Source: Manihot esculenta (lineage: Eukaryota; Streptophyta; Magnoliopsida; Malpighiales; Euphorbiaceae). Taken from it: 64,000 nt of DNA. This document shows positions 41,691-54,300 of the stretch, piece after piece. Where the stretch lies: the NCBI RefSeq assembly GCF_001659605.2, contig NC_035172.2, positions 33,655,342-33,719,341 of the forward strand, written 5' to 3'. Below the pieces are notes generated by a model. It saw only the letters and a list, made by a program, of their open reading frames with translations, was not told the origin of the DNA and searched no databases. Within the stretch, counting starts at the first letter, position 1. Each line of letters begins with the position of its first letter. The position numbers and the translations under genes are program-made.

Positions 41691-42580
41691 AAGATAAGGT
41701 GTTTGAGGCTACATGTATGGATGTTGAGCAAAATGAAAACTTTACAGAGGTTGTCGATTTTGATGACTCTAAGGTTACTATGACAACGTCCGGATTGGTT
41801 CCTTTCATCTCCTTCTCAGCTGCTTTAGTGGACGAGTTAGCAAAAAAATGGAAAAAATGCGGTCGTGGTCCGCCTCCTTGGATGTAAAATAGGTTTTAAA
41901 GCTTTGGGAACACGCCTTGAGATTCTCTGGAAAGAGGAAAGGTTTAATCTTCTTCTTGATCTAGGCAATGATTATTTTCTTGTTAATTTTGCTAGTGATG
42001 CAGGCTTCTGTGAGGCTATCTTAGAAGGACCCTGGGTTATTCTTGGGAGTTATTTACTGGTGCAACCATGGAAGCCCTCCTTTGACGTTACCTCTACGTG
42101 CATGGATGCAGCAGTGGTGTGGATCCGCTTACCGGGACTTCCCCTACATCTGTACCATAAAAAATGCTAAGAAGGGTGACTTCTCCCTTGGGGAAAGTGG
42201 TTAAAGTATATGATAACACTTTTGAAAAATTAACTTTATTGCAATCTTTAATATATTTTACAGATAAATTATCATAAAAATATAATTAAATAATTTTTTT
42301 AATTAAATCATTGATGGACGGTTAACATTTTTTTAAATAATTAATTATTTATTCCCTTAAATTAAAATACTAATTATTTAATTTTTAAAAATTTTAAACT
42401 TCATTTAATAATATTTTTAAATTTATAAAAATTACATAAAAAATTATATTAACAATACTATTTATTCTGAAATATCTTATATTTTTTAATTTTAAATTTG
42501 ATATATCTTAATATTTTCTATTTCAAAAAAAAATATATCTTAATATTTTAATTTATTATTTCATTTTCATATATAAAGTA

Positions 42581-42583
<3 letters not shown>

Positions 42584-42635
<52 letters not shown>
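42584..42635. repeat. (AT)26 microsatellite
   Basis: Uninterrupted AT repeat of 52 bases. Frames across it read Tyr-Ile repeats and are artefacts. Confidence 0.95.
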
Positions 42636-42641
<6 letters not shown>

Positions 42642-42964
42642 TTAAAAAAAAAATTAGAAAAACCTGATGAACGGTGTGTTGAAGAAGATGTGATGATCTA
42701 TGCCAAAGCGAAGAGCCGGAGGAGGAGAAGTGAAGTGCCGGAGAAGGAGAAGTGAACAGCCGGAGAAGGAGAATCAGTGCTGAAGAGGAAGAATGAAAGC
42801 TCAAAAGAAAGAGAGGGTGGGAGAGGAAGAATAAAAGCCAACGTTCCCCTGTGCATGCAGGCCCGCGTGGTTCTGCATGCAACAGAAAACTGTTCCCACT
42901 TATAATGGCGAACACTTTTCCTCAGTCAACGCTCATAGTTTTCTGTGCATGTTCGTCATCCAAG

Positions 42965-43106
42965 GTGGCAAATATGCCACGCAGCACAATTGTTCGCCAC
43001 TTAAAATGGCGAACAATTTTTTTCGCCAACCTAGCACCCACGGGAGCAGTGTTGCGCTGCTCCCGTGGCCCGGACGAGTTTGTTCGGCACTATGAGTGCC
43101 GAACAA
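42965..43106. repeat. Series of four perfect hairpins
   Basis: Consecutive perfect stems: GTGGCA/TGCCAC (42965-42980, 4-base loop); AATTGTTCGCCA/TGGCGAACAATT (42988-43018, 12-bp stem, 7-base loop); CCACGGGAGCAG/CTGCTCCCGTGG (43038-43068, 12-bp stem, 7-base loop); TTGTTCGGCAC/GTGCCGAACAA (43080-43106, 11-bp stem, 5-base loop). A fifth, degraded unit (TGTTCCCA...TGGCGAACA) is near 42892-42916. Stems are exact while the surrounding LINE is decayed. Confidence 0.85.
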
Positions 43107-44191
43107 GCTCACCAGTGTGTCGAACAGAACACACGCTCCGTTGACTATTTTCCATGTTTTTGAAAATATTTCTCCAATTTTACATGATTTGAAAAAATGC
43201 TCGATTTCTAAGCTGTATATTAAAGGGCGAGTCCAGCTTGTTGAATATGAAAGCATTCCACAAATTTGCTTCGATTGTGGAAGAGTTGGACATATTTCCA
43301 TGACTTGCTCTTTTAAATCTATTGTTGCTCCAGAGGATACCAGTGCACCTAAGCTGAAGGCGCTTGAGAAATCGCCAGTACCAACGGCGGACTACAGCGA
43401 GTGGATGGTTGCTACTCACTGAAGCAAAAGGAGCCAGAAAAAGAAACCAGACAATTCCTAGAATCAAGGATTGAACGGCTCTATGTTTGTGATTTTGGGA
43501 AATAATTCTGTTGTGAAAAATATGGATCCTGAGCATCAGCCTCCAACGGCTAAAAGAAATACCAAATCTCAATGTTTCTGTCGCTAGCAGTTCCAAATCT
43601 AAGGACAAAGCGACAACAATAGCAAAAGCTCCGCAACCTAAAGAAAAATTCACTTCTTTAATGGAGACGAATATGAACGTTGTTGAGAAATCCCATAATG
43701 CAACTCAATTGTCCAAACGGGACCCTAGTTCTTCCACGCGAAGCTGCATGGCCATGCATCCACCACCTCTTATCACATGTCATATGCCTACATCCTTGGA
43801 CCTGACAAATCATTCTATTGTGCGATTGACTCCTGATCCATCTTTGCTGTCCAGAAATAATAATGCTCAGGCATAAGGGCTGGATGTTAACGATGGCCCA
43901 AATGCTATTATAGAATTGCACAGCAGGCCGCCAGAGCTTGGTACTCTTTTAGAGGTTCCAACGAATTCTCTCATGTAGTTGGATAAGAAACATGTGGATA
44001 ACTCCCTCTTGCTTCAAGAGATATCCAGACTTCCTTCTGGCTATGATATCGATATGAATGAGGAGCTTTTCAATAGTGATGAGGATGAGGATAAGTCGAG
44101 CTTTGCAAGTGAATTTGAAGAGGAGCCATTTGCAGATCCTATCTCCAAGACTAAGGTACGCCTTCTAATCCTTTTTTTTCCTGTTTTTATT

Positions 44192-47100
44192 ATGTCTATC
44201 TTCGTATGGAACTGCCAAGGGGCAGGTAGCCCCTCTTTCTTGAACTTTTTCAGGTTTCTCATGGATAAGCATAAGCCAGATTTTGTTGTTCTCTTGGAAA
44301 GGCAAAAAGCGGATGAGTTCATTAGAAGACCAAGTTTCTTCATTCCCATCGCGTAGAAGCTGAAGGCTTTGCCGGCGGTATCTGGTTGATGTGGAATGAC
44401 TTTTGGGACATAAATGTCTTGAAGAATAACCGATAGTTTGCTCATGTTCGAATTCAAAGGAATGGAACTACTGTTATGCTGTTCACTGCCGTTTATGGCA
44501 GTTCGGTCGCGCATAACAGGAATTATCTCTGGAATTGTTTGAATAATAATGAAGCTTGGCTCTTAGCAGGCGATTTCAATGCACTTCTCTCTGCTAAGGA
44601 AAAGAGAGGTGGCTCCTCGATCTAGGCTTCCATGGACCACAATTCACGTGGCAGAGGGGGAATTTGTTTGAACGGTTAGATAGAGCCATCAGCAATCAGG
44701 AATGGAGAGTTTGCTTCCCAGATGCGAGTGTCTATCATTTGACTCCTATTCAATCTGACCATAGACCTCTGTTAATCAAGCTTCAGAGCTTTACTCTTGG
44801 ACCTCTCTCTCGTCGTCCCTTTAAGTTTCAAGCGGCTTGGATATCCAATAATGAATTCAGTAGTTTCATGCTTCGCGCCTGGGATCGAAATCACACTACT
44901 CTCATGGAGACCCTTTCAAACCTTTCTTGCAGGTTGAGGGCATGGAATAGAGATGTGTTTGGTAATATTTTCCAACAGAAAAAAAAGACTGCTTGCGCGA
45001 ATAGATGGCATCCAGAGATATCTTGATAACCAGTCCTCTGGTTACTTGTCGGGTCTGGAAATTGAGCTGAAATAGGAGCTGGATTCCATTTTGAATTGGG
45101 AAGAGCTCCTTTGGTATCAAAAATCTAGAGCCGATTAGATTAAATGGAGTGATAGAAATACAGCTTATTTTCATGCAAAAACCATTGCTAGAAGGCAAAG
45201 GAATCGCATTGAGCTCCTCCAGGATGATTATGGGGCTTGGATTGATAATCAAGATGAGCTTAAAATGCTAGCATCCTCTTACTTCCAAAATCTGTACACA
45301 GAGGACAATATGTCATACATGGAGTATCAAATTAAAGATAAGTTCACTCTTCTCCCTTCTGAATCTGATTCCTTGAGTTTCTTAAGTAAAGTTGTGGATG
45401 CAAAAGAAGTTTGTACTTCTCTCTTTGATACGAACCCGTGGAAAGCACCAGGCCTAGATAGTTTTCAAGCTGGCTTCTTCCAAACTCAGTGGGATATAGT
45501 TGGTAAGGATTTTTGTGATGAGGTGTTTAGAATCATATAGGAAGGTATTTTGGAGAATGGTTTGAATCACACTCTCATTCTTTAATTCCTAAAATCTCTC
45601 ATCCTGTGATAATTAAACACTTTAGACCTATTGCCTTATGCATTGTTATGTATAAAGTTGTGAACAAACTCATTGCTAATAGAATTAAAACTATTTTGCG
45701 CTCCTTAGTTGGTCCTCACCAAACTAGTTTTGTTCCTGGAAGGAAAATGATAGATAATATTATTATTGCCTAGGAAGTTATGCACTTAATGCCATTAAGA
45801 AAGGTTTGAAAAGCTTGAAAGGCTATCTTGCTCTAAAAGTGGACTTGGAGAAAGCCTACAATAGAACCAGCTGGGCCTTTCTTCAAGATACACTGTTAGA
45901 AGCAGGGTTACCTCCTCTTATTCATACCATTATGGCTTGTGTGTCTCCGGTCTCTATGCAGGTTGTGTGGAATGGAGAGGTCACTAGTAATTTCTTACCA
46001 TCAAGAGATTTAAGACAAGAGGACCCTTTATCCCCTTATCTTTTCTTTCTCTGCATGGAGCGATTAGCTCATGAGATAAATGATGCTGTTGAGAAAGGTT
46101 TGTGAAAACCGATAACTCTCAGCCGTGGCAGTCCGCCTCCCTCACACCTTTTCTTCGTTGATGACCTGATTCTTTTTGCTGAAACCTCAAGTGAGCAAGT
46201 TAATGTTATTAATAAAGCTGTGGAGGACTTCTGTATAAGTTCAAGACAAAAAGTGAACAAGGACAAAACTCGAGTTTTGTTTTCTCACAATGTTGATACT
46301 CATGATAAAAGAATTCTCAGCAGATTGCTCAACTGATGATCTGGGTAAATATTTAGGAGTGTCATTGATCCATTCCAGGGTTAATAAGTCATCGTACCTT
46401 TATATCATTGAGAAGATCAGAAGGAGACTCGATAGCTGGGAGAACAAGAAGCTAGCCCTTGCAGGGAGAATTATTTTGGCACATTCTGTTATTTCTGCAA
46501 TTCCAGCCTATGCTATGCAAACTGCCTATTTGCCTACCTCGGTGTGCACTGAAATTGATAAATTGTGCTTATTTGGGGTAATACAGAGAGAAATAGGAAG
46601 ATCGCTCTGATTAATTGGGATAAGGTACAAAAGCCCAAATAAAGCGGAGGGCTGAGTTTTAGAGGCGCCAAGAGCACCAACTATGCCTTTCTGATGAAGT
46701 TGGCCTGGGGCATTCTAACCAATCATCAAGCTCTGTGGGTCCAAGTTTTGCATTCCAAATATAAAGTAAAGGATTCAGATTTTTCTTGCTACCTCCAAAA
46801 TGCTCATTGTTCCAACTTGTGGAGTGTGGGTAAGCTTAAGCAAGATTTTGTCTGGGCTCTGGGAAATGGGAAGTTGACCAACTTCTGGATGGATTCTTGG
46901 CTAATGGAAGATATATGCTTAGCTCAGCTGGCGACCATAAACGTCCCTAGAAGCATGAGGAGAGAAACAGTCTCGGATTATGTGGATTCCTCAGGATGTT
47001 GGAATTGGGCTCGTATGGAAGCTTTTTTGCCTGCTATAGTTCTCCTCTTTCTTTCGAACTATCCACCTCCAACACCTTCCTCGGATCGAGATAGCATGAT

Positions 47101-47770
47101 CCGGAAATTCATAAGCTCTAGGCAATTCACTGTCAAAACTGGTCAATTATGGTTCTCGAGGTCCATTACGGTGGACAAGGATAGAGCATGGAATACTATA
47201 TGGCAATGGCAGGGACCACAGAGAGTGAGAACCTTCCTCTGGTTGGGTTATCATGAACGAATCCTTACCAATGTGGAGCGAGCACGACGACATCTTTCTG
47301 CTAGTAATAATTGTAGGGTCTGCAATGGTGGAACTGAGACAATTCTTCATGCTCTCAGGAACTTTCCAGGGGCTCATTATGTATGGAGCAAACTGATTCC
47401 CAGAGCTCGGCAATCTGGTTCCTTCTCAGGCACTGTTAGCCTTAAGGATTGCTTGAAGTAGAACTTACAAGATGATGTTAATCAAATTCATGGGATCTCT
47501 TGGTCGCTTGTTTTTGGACTGAGCTGCAGGAGACTCTGGCTGAGCAGAAATGCTATGATCTTCAGCAACAGATCTCAAAGCCTAGATACGTTCCTTCTTC
47601 TCATGTTAAATGAAGCATACTCGAGCACTAACATGCTAGCTAAGATTCCTTCGCCGAGCCATGTTGCGGCTAGGGCTATACGTAATGGTAATTAGGCCAA
47701 GCCATCTACGGGAATGATTAAACTGAATACTGATGCTGCTATGTCTTGCAGGAACCATCTATATTTTCCT
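44192..47770 (+). pseudogene. LINE ORF2 (endonuclease-RT-RNase H), broken
   Basis: Starting at ATG 44192 (MSIFVWNCQGAG) is the L1 endonuclease, with later endonuclease motifs (QSDHRPLL) at about 44749-44772. RT spans about 45420-46310, including LRQEDPLSPYLFFLCMERL and FFVDDLILFAE (FFVDD at 46151-46165). The zf-RVT Cys region follows at 47300-47400 (CRVCNGGTETILHAL). A last phrase, MIKLNTDAAMSCRN near 47712-47757, is the start of RNase H, and the element ends there. Multiple stops and frameshifts make it inactive. Confidence 0.88.
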
Positions 47771-47780
47771 TATTAAAGAG

Positions 47781-48315
47781 AAATCTTAAAGGATATTGAG
47801 TTGAGAATATGCATATACATTAGAATTTCTTTGAAATGAAAAATTGATTAATTTTAAATCCGATTAAAACTAATCTTAGCTAAATTAGTTTTATATATTA
47901 CTTGTAATTTTTTTATAAAGTGTAATCTTTTTTTTGTAAATTAATCATATTACAGAAAATATATGATATTAATAAAAAATAAAATAATTTAAAAATATAA
48001 ATATAATACTTTTTAAAATTATTTCAAAAATTAAAATATGACATTTGCGTTTTATTTTATAAATTTATAAAAAATATATATATACATCTATCAATATTAT
48101 ATTGTTATTGTTAATATCTGGTGTTCATGAACAAAATTCACCATTTTCAGCACTGAAGTTTAAAATAAATACATCATCCTCTACTTTCTTGTAAGAAAGA
48201 AAAAGCATCCAGGAATTTCTTTACCAACAGAGAATGCAAAGCTGAAAGTAGATTTCTATGAAAATTTTCCTAGTTGAAGTTCCAAGCCATATATCAGCAG
48301 ACCTGATTGAGGCAA
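47781..48315. other. AT-rich spacer, RIBA1 3' flank
   Basis: No gene is seen. The right end is probably RIBA1 3' UTR. Confidence 0.6.
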
Positions 48316-51300
48316 TTATGCCTTGGATGCACCATCAGTTTCACTGATAATACCATTTACATGGCCATTACAATCTGATTCTGAACCATATAGATGCCCC
48401 ATTTTTTCGCGTTTAGTCTCCAAATATCTCCTGTTCTCCCTAGTTATTGGAGTCAACAATGGGACCCTGCCTGCAATTGCCAGGCCATAACCTTTCAGCC
48501 CCACATATTTTGCTGGATTATTTGTCATCAGCCTCATTGTATGCACGCCCAAATCTCTTAGTATCTGCAATAAGATTGAATTTCCAATTTAGCTACCTCG
48601 AGAAAAAGGTACAGAAAAATTGAAGAGCTCAAATAACATGCAGCGAGCATAAGAACATCAGCAAAATCTTCAATAACGAAGCAGACAATCTCACTTAAAA
48701 GAGAATCATCTCACACATAATTGCAAAAGAAAATTATTTATAAAGATGCTGTTTTCATAAGGGAGGCACAATCTAAATTTCAAAGACCAAGACGAGATGC
48801 ACAAAAAAAAGTTCCCATCTCACTGGAATCTACAATCAAACTATTCAGTCTTATTCCAAATAGCTGTATAATTTTGTGAATTATCAATCTCGACAAAAAC
48901 TTCATTAGAACAAAGCAGGGGTGAATAATCCAGCCAGATCAGCCAAAGATTGATCATAAAGGTTCATGATGTTAAATGGTTGAAAAACAAAAGATACATC
49001 CTACAAGACTAGAACTGGATAATGGCCTATGCAATTCATGGAATTAATGAAATCTTGTAGATTATTGAGGAGATTACCTGTGCACCAATGCCATATTCAC
49101 GAGAATCAACAGGTAAACCCAGCTCTTCATTGGCCTCAACTGTGTCACGTCCATCATCCTGCAGGATGTAAGCACGAAGCTTGTGACCCAAACCAATTCC
49201 TCTACCTTCATGTCCACGGAGGTATACCAATACACCCCTGCCAGCTGCCTCAATTTGCTTCATTGCAAGGGCTAGCTGATTTCCACAATCACATCTTGCT
49301 GATCCAAATATGTCACCAGTGAGGCACTCAGAATGCACCCTCACGAGAATATCTTTACCATCTCCTATTTCACCCTGTATATGTTGAACAATCATTATTC
49401 TTTATATGACTATAATAGTTGTCAATTCAACCAGAAGCATGAAAAATATGGTAAGGCAAAACTTGATTGCTAGTTCTCTTATTGAGCAGTATAGACACTT
49501 CCTCTTGAAAAAATATGATAAAGTTCGACATGTATTGCAACAGAAAACAACATTTGCATAAAGTTGCGATAGTTAAAAAATTGTCACCTTCAATACTCAA
49601 CAGCAGGCAATGACAAAAGAGCAATGGAACACAGAAAGAAAAAGAATCTTAATTTCAGTATTATTTTTTTCTTCAAGTTTGGTCATAGATTCAAGAAAGA
49701 TGCAGGTCATGATCTCCTGTTCAAGAAAATTAAAATAAAATATTTCCACTTTCTAGGGATTATCTGATTGTTGCTTCCTCATCTACAATGCACACAATTT
49801 TGAACCGAATGTGCACGCTAGCAGAAGATTGAGCAAACAAAATCATATTAGAAGGAGCTGCCTGGTAAGAACCTGCATTATGGGATTGGCTTTCACCCAG
49901 TCGTGAATTTGGTGATCTAATGGTCAAACCCTAATATGAAGACTTGCAAGTTTACCAGGCAACAGTGTTAATCCTCTGTGTGTCTGACTCATCACATGCA
50001 CCCAATAAAGGCTATACAATATTGCATGAGATATTGGAAACAATTTCTTGAAAACAATTAATCAAATTTTCACTTTATTTATCTTTTGACATGTGAAGGT
50101 TTATTAATCAACCCAACTTCACAATTGAATCCTTTTCCTGTAACAAATGTAAAAGACAGTGTCAGATGAAGGCAGCAGAAAGAATTTAACTGCATTGCTG
50201 GCTTACTTTAACCATTGCTATATGCTCTATCCCATCCAGAAATGACCTATAACAGTAGGCTTTAAATGGTCCCCACATTGTGGGTATTGGAGCAGCGGCA
50301 GACAGCTCCACCAGTTTATCTCTTTTCCTCCTATATCTGCCAATTATACAAACATTACAGAGCCAAGAATCACTCGTTAAATCAGAATATCAGAAACATA
50401 ACAATTAAAATAGCAATTATATCAATTACAATAGGTAACCTCTGTTGAGTAACTCTAAATACATCCTTTATCCAAAGGAATAACTAAAACTATGATACAA
50501 ATTATCAGCCCAACCTGAGTATTATTAAAAGTATGATATAAATGATAGCAATTGTAGTAGATGGTTGGTTCCTTCAGAGGATAGACTAATTCACAAGAAT
50601 GAACATTTTTTGGTTCTCTTTATGCATAATATGCAGACACACCATAAAAGCTAGTTACCTATTTTTCAGACATTTGTAATCAAGCTTTTAAACTGATTCA
50701 GCAGCTATGAATATTTATCTCAAGTTTATTCACAATGAAAAAGTGGAAGTAAGACCCTAAAATTGAAAACAGAAGTAGTGAAACATAAAAGTTAATTGAT
50801 TTACCTGATAAGATCAGCTATGGAGATTATTTTCAAGTTTCCTGCTTGTGCAAATTGGCGGAGCCTTGGTAATCTTGCCATAGATCCATCATCATCCACA
50901 ATCTCACATAAAACAGCAACAGGCTCTAATCCAGCTAGCATTGCAAGATCAACAGAAGCTTCTGTATGTCCAGCTCTTTTTAGAACTCCTCCTTCTCTGT
51001 ACTTAAGTGGGAAAATATGACCTGGGCGGTTGAAATCTTCAGGTTTTGAATCTCTAGAGGCAAGAGCCAACACTGTTGTTGCCCTGTCATGAGCTGAGAC
51101 ACCTGTTGTTGTGCCATGTTTTGCATCCTAGTAAACAGAATGCACAATGTTGGAACATAAAGCTAATACTAGCTAAAGGAAGCAAGCAATTTCAAGAGAT
51201 AATAAAGATCATATCACTTAATGGCTTTTAGTTTACTATTGGTAGGCGAAGTCTCTCACCACTATAGAAAAGGGCTGGAAGACTTGAATAGGTAAATGGG

Positions 51301-54300
51301 GGAGTGGAGGAAGGGGAGGACTGGTCTATCCCTATTTTCATAGCCCAGCCAGTGGACCCAATAAATAAATGAATTATGAATAAGGTAAGAAATTGAACAT
51401 TAAGTTAGTCTCTCACTGAGATAATACCAGTTTCTTTTTTCTTTTTTTTTAAAAAAAAAAATGATTGAAAGTATGCAAGTTATCCAATACACTCTAGTGC
51501 ATCCTCTTATGAATAACCAGTAATAAGAGGAAAAGGATATATATATATATATACATTAAAGGTGAGTCTCCAATTGCTACAGTCTAACTATAGTAGCAAT
51601 TGGAGACCAATTTTGACTTTGCAATAATCAATATGCCCCTGCTCAAGACGACATCATCTCCATGCAATGCAGTATCGTTGTTGCTCAAAGTTCCCTCTCA
51701 TATGAGCGCTTCTCATTACAGTGTCCTCTCCTAGCCATGCCCTCTCTCACCCTTTTACAAAAGGGAGCCGTTTTGCGAAAGGGTATGCGGCCTATGTTTT
51801 TTCACGACGCCGTATTTTCAAGGCCACCATTGACATTGGCATATTGACCTTATCCGTGGATCTACCATTCTTCTAAGAAAGAGAGACAGAGAGAGAGAGG
51901 GTGAGAGATCCTTTATCGTTGACTACTGCAGGTGAACTAGATCGGTTGAGCAATATCTCCTAATTTTAGGCGATTCCGACCTTTGATTGGTGAGTTTTTG
52001 GGGACCCAACTCCTTTATCCTTTTGAATCCAATATATAGGCATTTATGAGAGTTGATTTGGTTTTTTTAGCATGTTTATACAATGACATTGATTGATTTC
52101 TTTTGTTTATTGATCTCTTTTGTTTATTGATCTTAGATCCTCGGTGCTTTGTGATCGTCTTCTCCCAACTTCTTATGAGAGAGAAAAGAAGATGTGGGGG
52201 ATGAAAAGGAGTGAATGAATTGACTTCTGATTAGCTTGAGTGAGATTTCAGAAGTGTTTCATTACATTCTCTAATATAATTTTGTTTCTATTCAGTTCAG
52301 TGCAGAAGTTTGAGCTTACTAGATTGATTTTTTTTTTAAAAAAGAAATTCTAATTTGGTGTTGCTATGAAATTTGATATTTCCATACTCTTTTTCTTTTC
52401 ATAATTTTTTAAATTCTCGAAGGATTGCTTGAATGGCGAGTTTGTGAGAGTAGGTCCTAATACGAAGTTTGCACCTGTGGCTGGATACCGCTAGTACGTT
52501 CTAGTTAGGAATTGGGAGGTTAAGTTTTTTTGATAATGGAAATGAAAAGGACCCATTAGGGTAGATGTATTATGTGCTAATTTTTTTTCTCTTATTGTCG
52601 TTTTTGCAGGTTTGATGGAGATGGGTATGTGAAAGTCTGCTTCTTTGATTTGATCATAATAGATTAATAGAATTCATTGCATTGATCTTTTAAAAAATTT
52701 TATAAAGAGAATACGAATATTCTACTTCTTTTTTCCTTTTGTTCTCCTGCAGTAACTATCCTGGTGTCTATTAATTGAAGTCTATGAACAGTGTTGATTT
52801 TAGAATCATGAAAATACTGAATTGCCCTATCTTCAAAATTCTTTACTCGATCTATGGCCATTTGGATTTCTTTGGCAAGAAGAATAAAGAAGGGTGTGAA
52901 CTCCATTGATGGGGTCACTGCATATTTATACAAAGTGCCAGAAACACTACCAATAGAGATTTTGGAGCAAATGAAGGCATCTGCTAAGGGAGATGAGATC
53001 CATGTGATATCAGTTAATGAGTTAGTCAATGTTGATGAGTTATTATTTGGGTTCACTACATGGTTGGTTCTATAGCATTTTAGATGAAAGTGTTTTTTCG
53101 ATACACATATGAGTTGTGGATGGAACAAAGGCTTGCAAGATTTCCTGCTGGTGTCCTATGTTTATTTTCTCTTAGAACTTTTTATATTGGTTGAGTATAT
53201 TTCTATATGGGACTGATTTTATTTTAGTGTACTATGAGATAGTTTATGGTTATATTTACTCATCGATTGTTTTCTTGGATTTAAATGCATTAATGGAACA
53301 CCAATTTGAGCCTTTTCTTTTATGTATATATATATATGGACTTCTCTATTATTTTGTAATATATATAACTTAGCTATGGATTTTGCTGTTATTGTGCGTT
53401 AAATACTTTCTAAGTTAACTATTTTCTAATTTCACATATATAAACAGAAATCGCCTCAATTATGCCTATATAATTTGTATAAATTTTACATTTTCCTTTT
53501 AATGATTTTATGTTACTTTAGCTGCAATTGACCTATTGTGGGTTTTTTTCTTTGTAAAAATTGCAATTATTTCTAAGACATTTGAATAGAAGACTGCAAT
53601 TTCTATTTTATTGGTTTGATTTGGAATTGGATATGCTACCAGGACTCTATTTTCTTCTTTGCGCTTCTTGGCAAGTAGCATAGTATAATTGCATAATTCT
53701 TTAAGCCACTTTTATAGCTTGACTACCTGCATACTTGTACATTTATCCGGTGCTTTGAGTGTTATAGTAATATTTGTTGGTGAGATTTCTGTATTTTTGG
53801 AATTTACAATGTTTATGTCCAAAAACTTCTCTTCTTCCCCCACTCCAAAATAAATAAAAAAAATGAAAATTGCATTGATTTATTATTTTGTGGTTGTTTA
53901 CAATGATATGATTTAATTATATTTTATAGTGATTGTATGAATTATTTTCAGTGAAAAAGAAATGAGCCTTCAGTTTGTTTTAATCAATTATATATATACC
54001 AAATAATAATTGAGAACTGGATTGGTGCAAGTCATGGATATTTCCAGTGATTCTTTTTATTGCACATTCATCAGTTAGCTTTTAATTTTAATTTTTCTGC
54101 TTTTGTCTTGGTTTCATGCATTTTCAGTATTCTTATTAGTTAGATTGCTGCTTAGGTTGGTTTATTTTTTAAATTTCTACCAGTCTTTATATGTTGTGCA
54201 TTTATTTTTGTTATATTTTTTGCTTTGTTGTTGATCCCCTCTTACCCTATTCTTTCATTGATCTCAACTTTTATATGGTTAAGGAATTGTTACCATGGGA

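Larger units (their letters stand above)
42220..43143. other. Foreign segment inserted in LINE ORF1
   Basis: The left part is AT-rich and ends in a long AT microsatellite (42584-42635). The right part (about 42640-43143) has mixed composition, a GGAG/GAAG-rich stretch (42705-42830) and a series of hairpins (42965-43107). It does not match LINE ORF1. I found no convincing terminal repeats or target duplication, so its nature is unknown. Confidence 0.6.
41699..43422 (+). pseudogene. LINE ORF1, split
   Basis: The left part (41699-42215) encodes the DUF4283 core (FLVNFASDAGFCEAILEGPW, then VVWIRLPGLPLHLY). After a one-base shift near 42165 it continues as LRRVTSPLGKVVKVYDN. Similarity ends about 42215 and resumes about 43143 with a region reading KGRVQLVEYESIPQICFDCG. 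The CCHC knuckle (Cys codon 43267-43269 to Cys codon 43306-43308) is intact in sequence. Frames are broken at 41885, about 42165 and across the insertion. Confidence 0.8.
41690..47780 (+). mobile_element. Broken L1-type LINE retrotransposon
   Basis: ORF1 fragments carry a DUF4283-type RNA-binding region and a CCHC knuckle. They are followed by ORF2 with endonuclease, RT, the zf-RVT cysteine region and the start of RNase H. All are degenerate. The element stops inside RNase H and has no poly(A) tail, so its 3' end is missing. Its ORF1 is interrupted at about 42220-43143 by foreign sequence. Confidence 0.85.

Noticed and set aside
42556..42915. Minus-strand membrane-like protein with Tyr-Ile repeats
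   Set aside because: Product of the AT microsatellite and flanking low-complexity DNA.
42207..43170. TTTTGAAAA on both sides of the ORF1 insert as a 9-bp target duplication (Mutator type)
   Set aside because: The enclosed ends show no terminal inverted repeats, and the phrase is simple A/T sequence likely to recur by chance.
52844..53155. Functional quinone reductase gene nested in RIBA1
   Set aside because: A frameshift after YSIYGH, an early stop and a missing central segment exclude a working enzyme, and no start exon was found.
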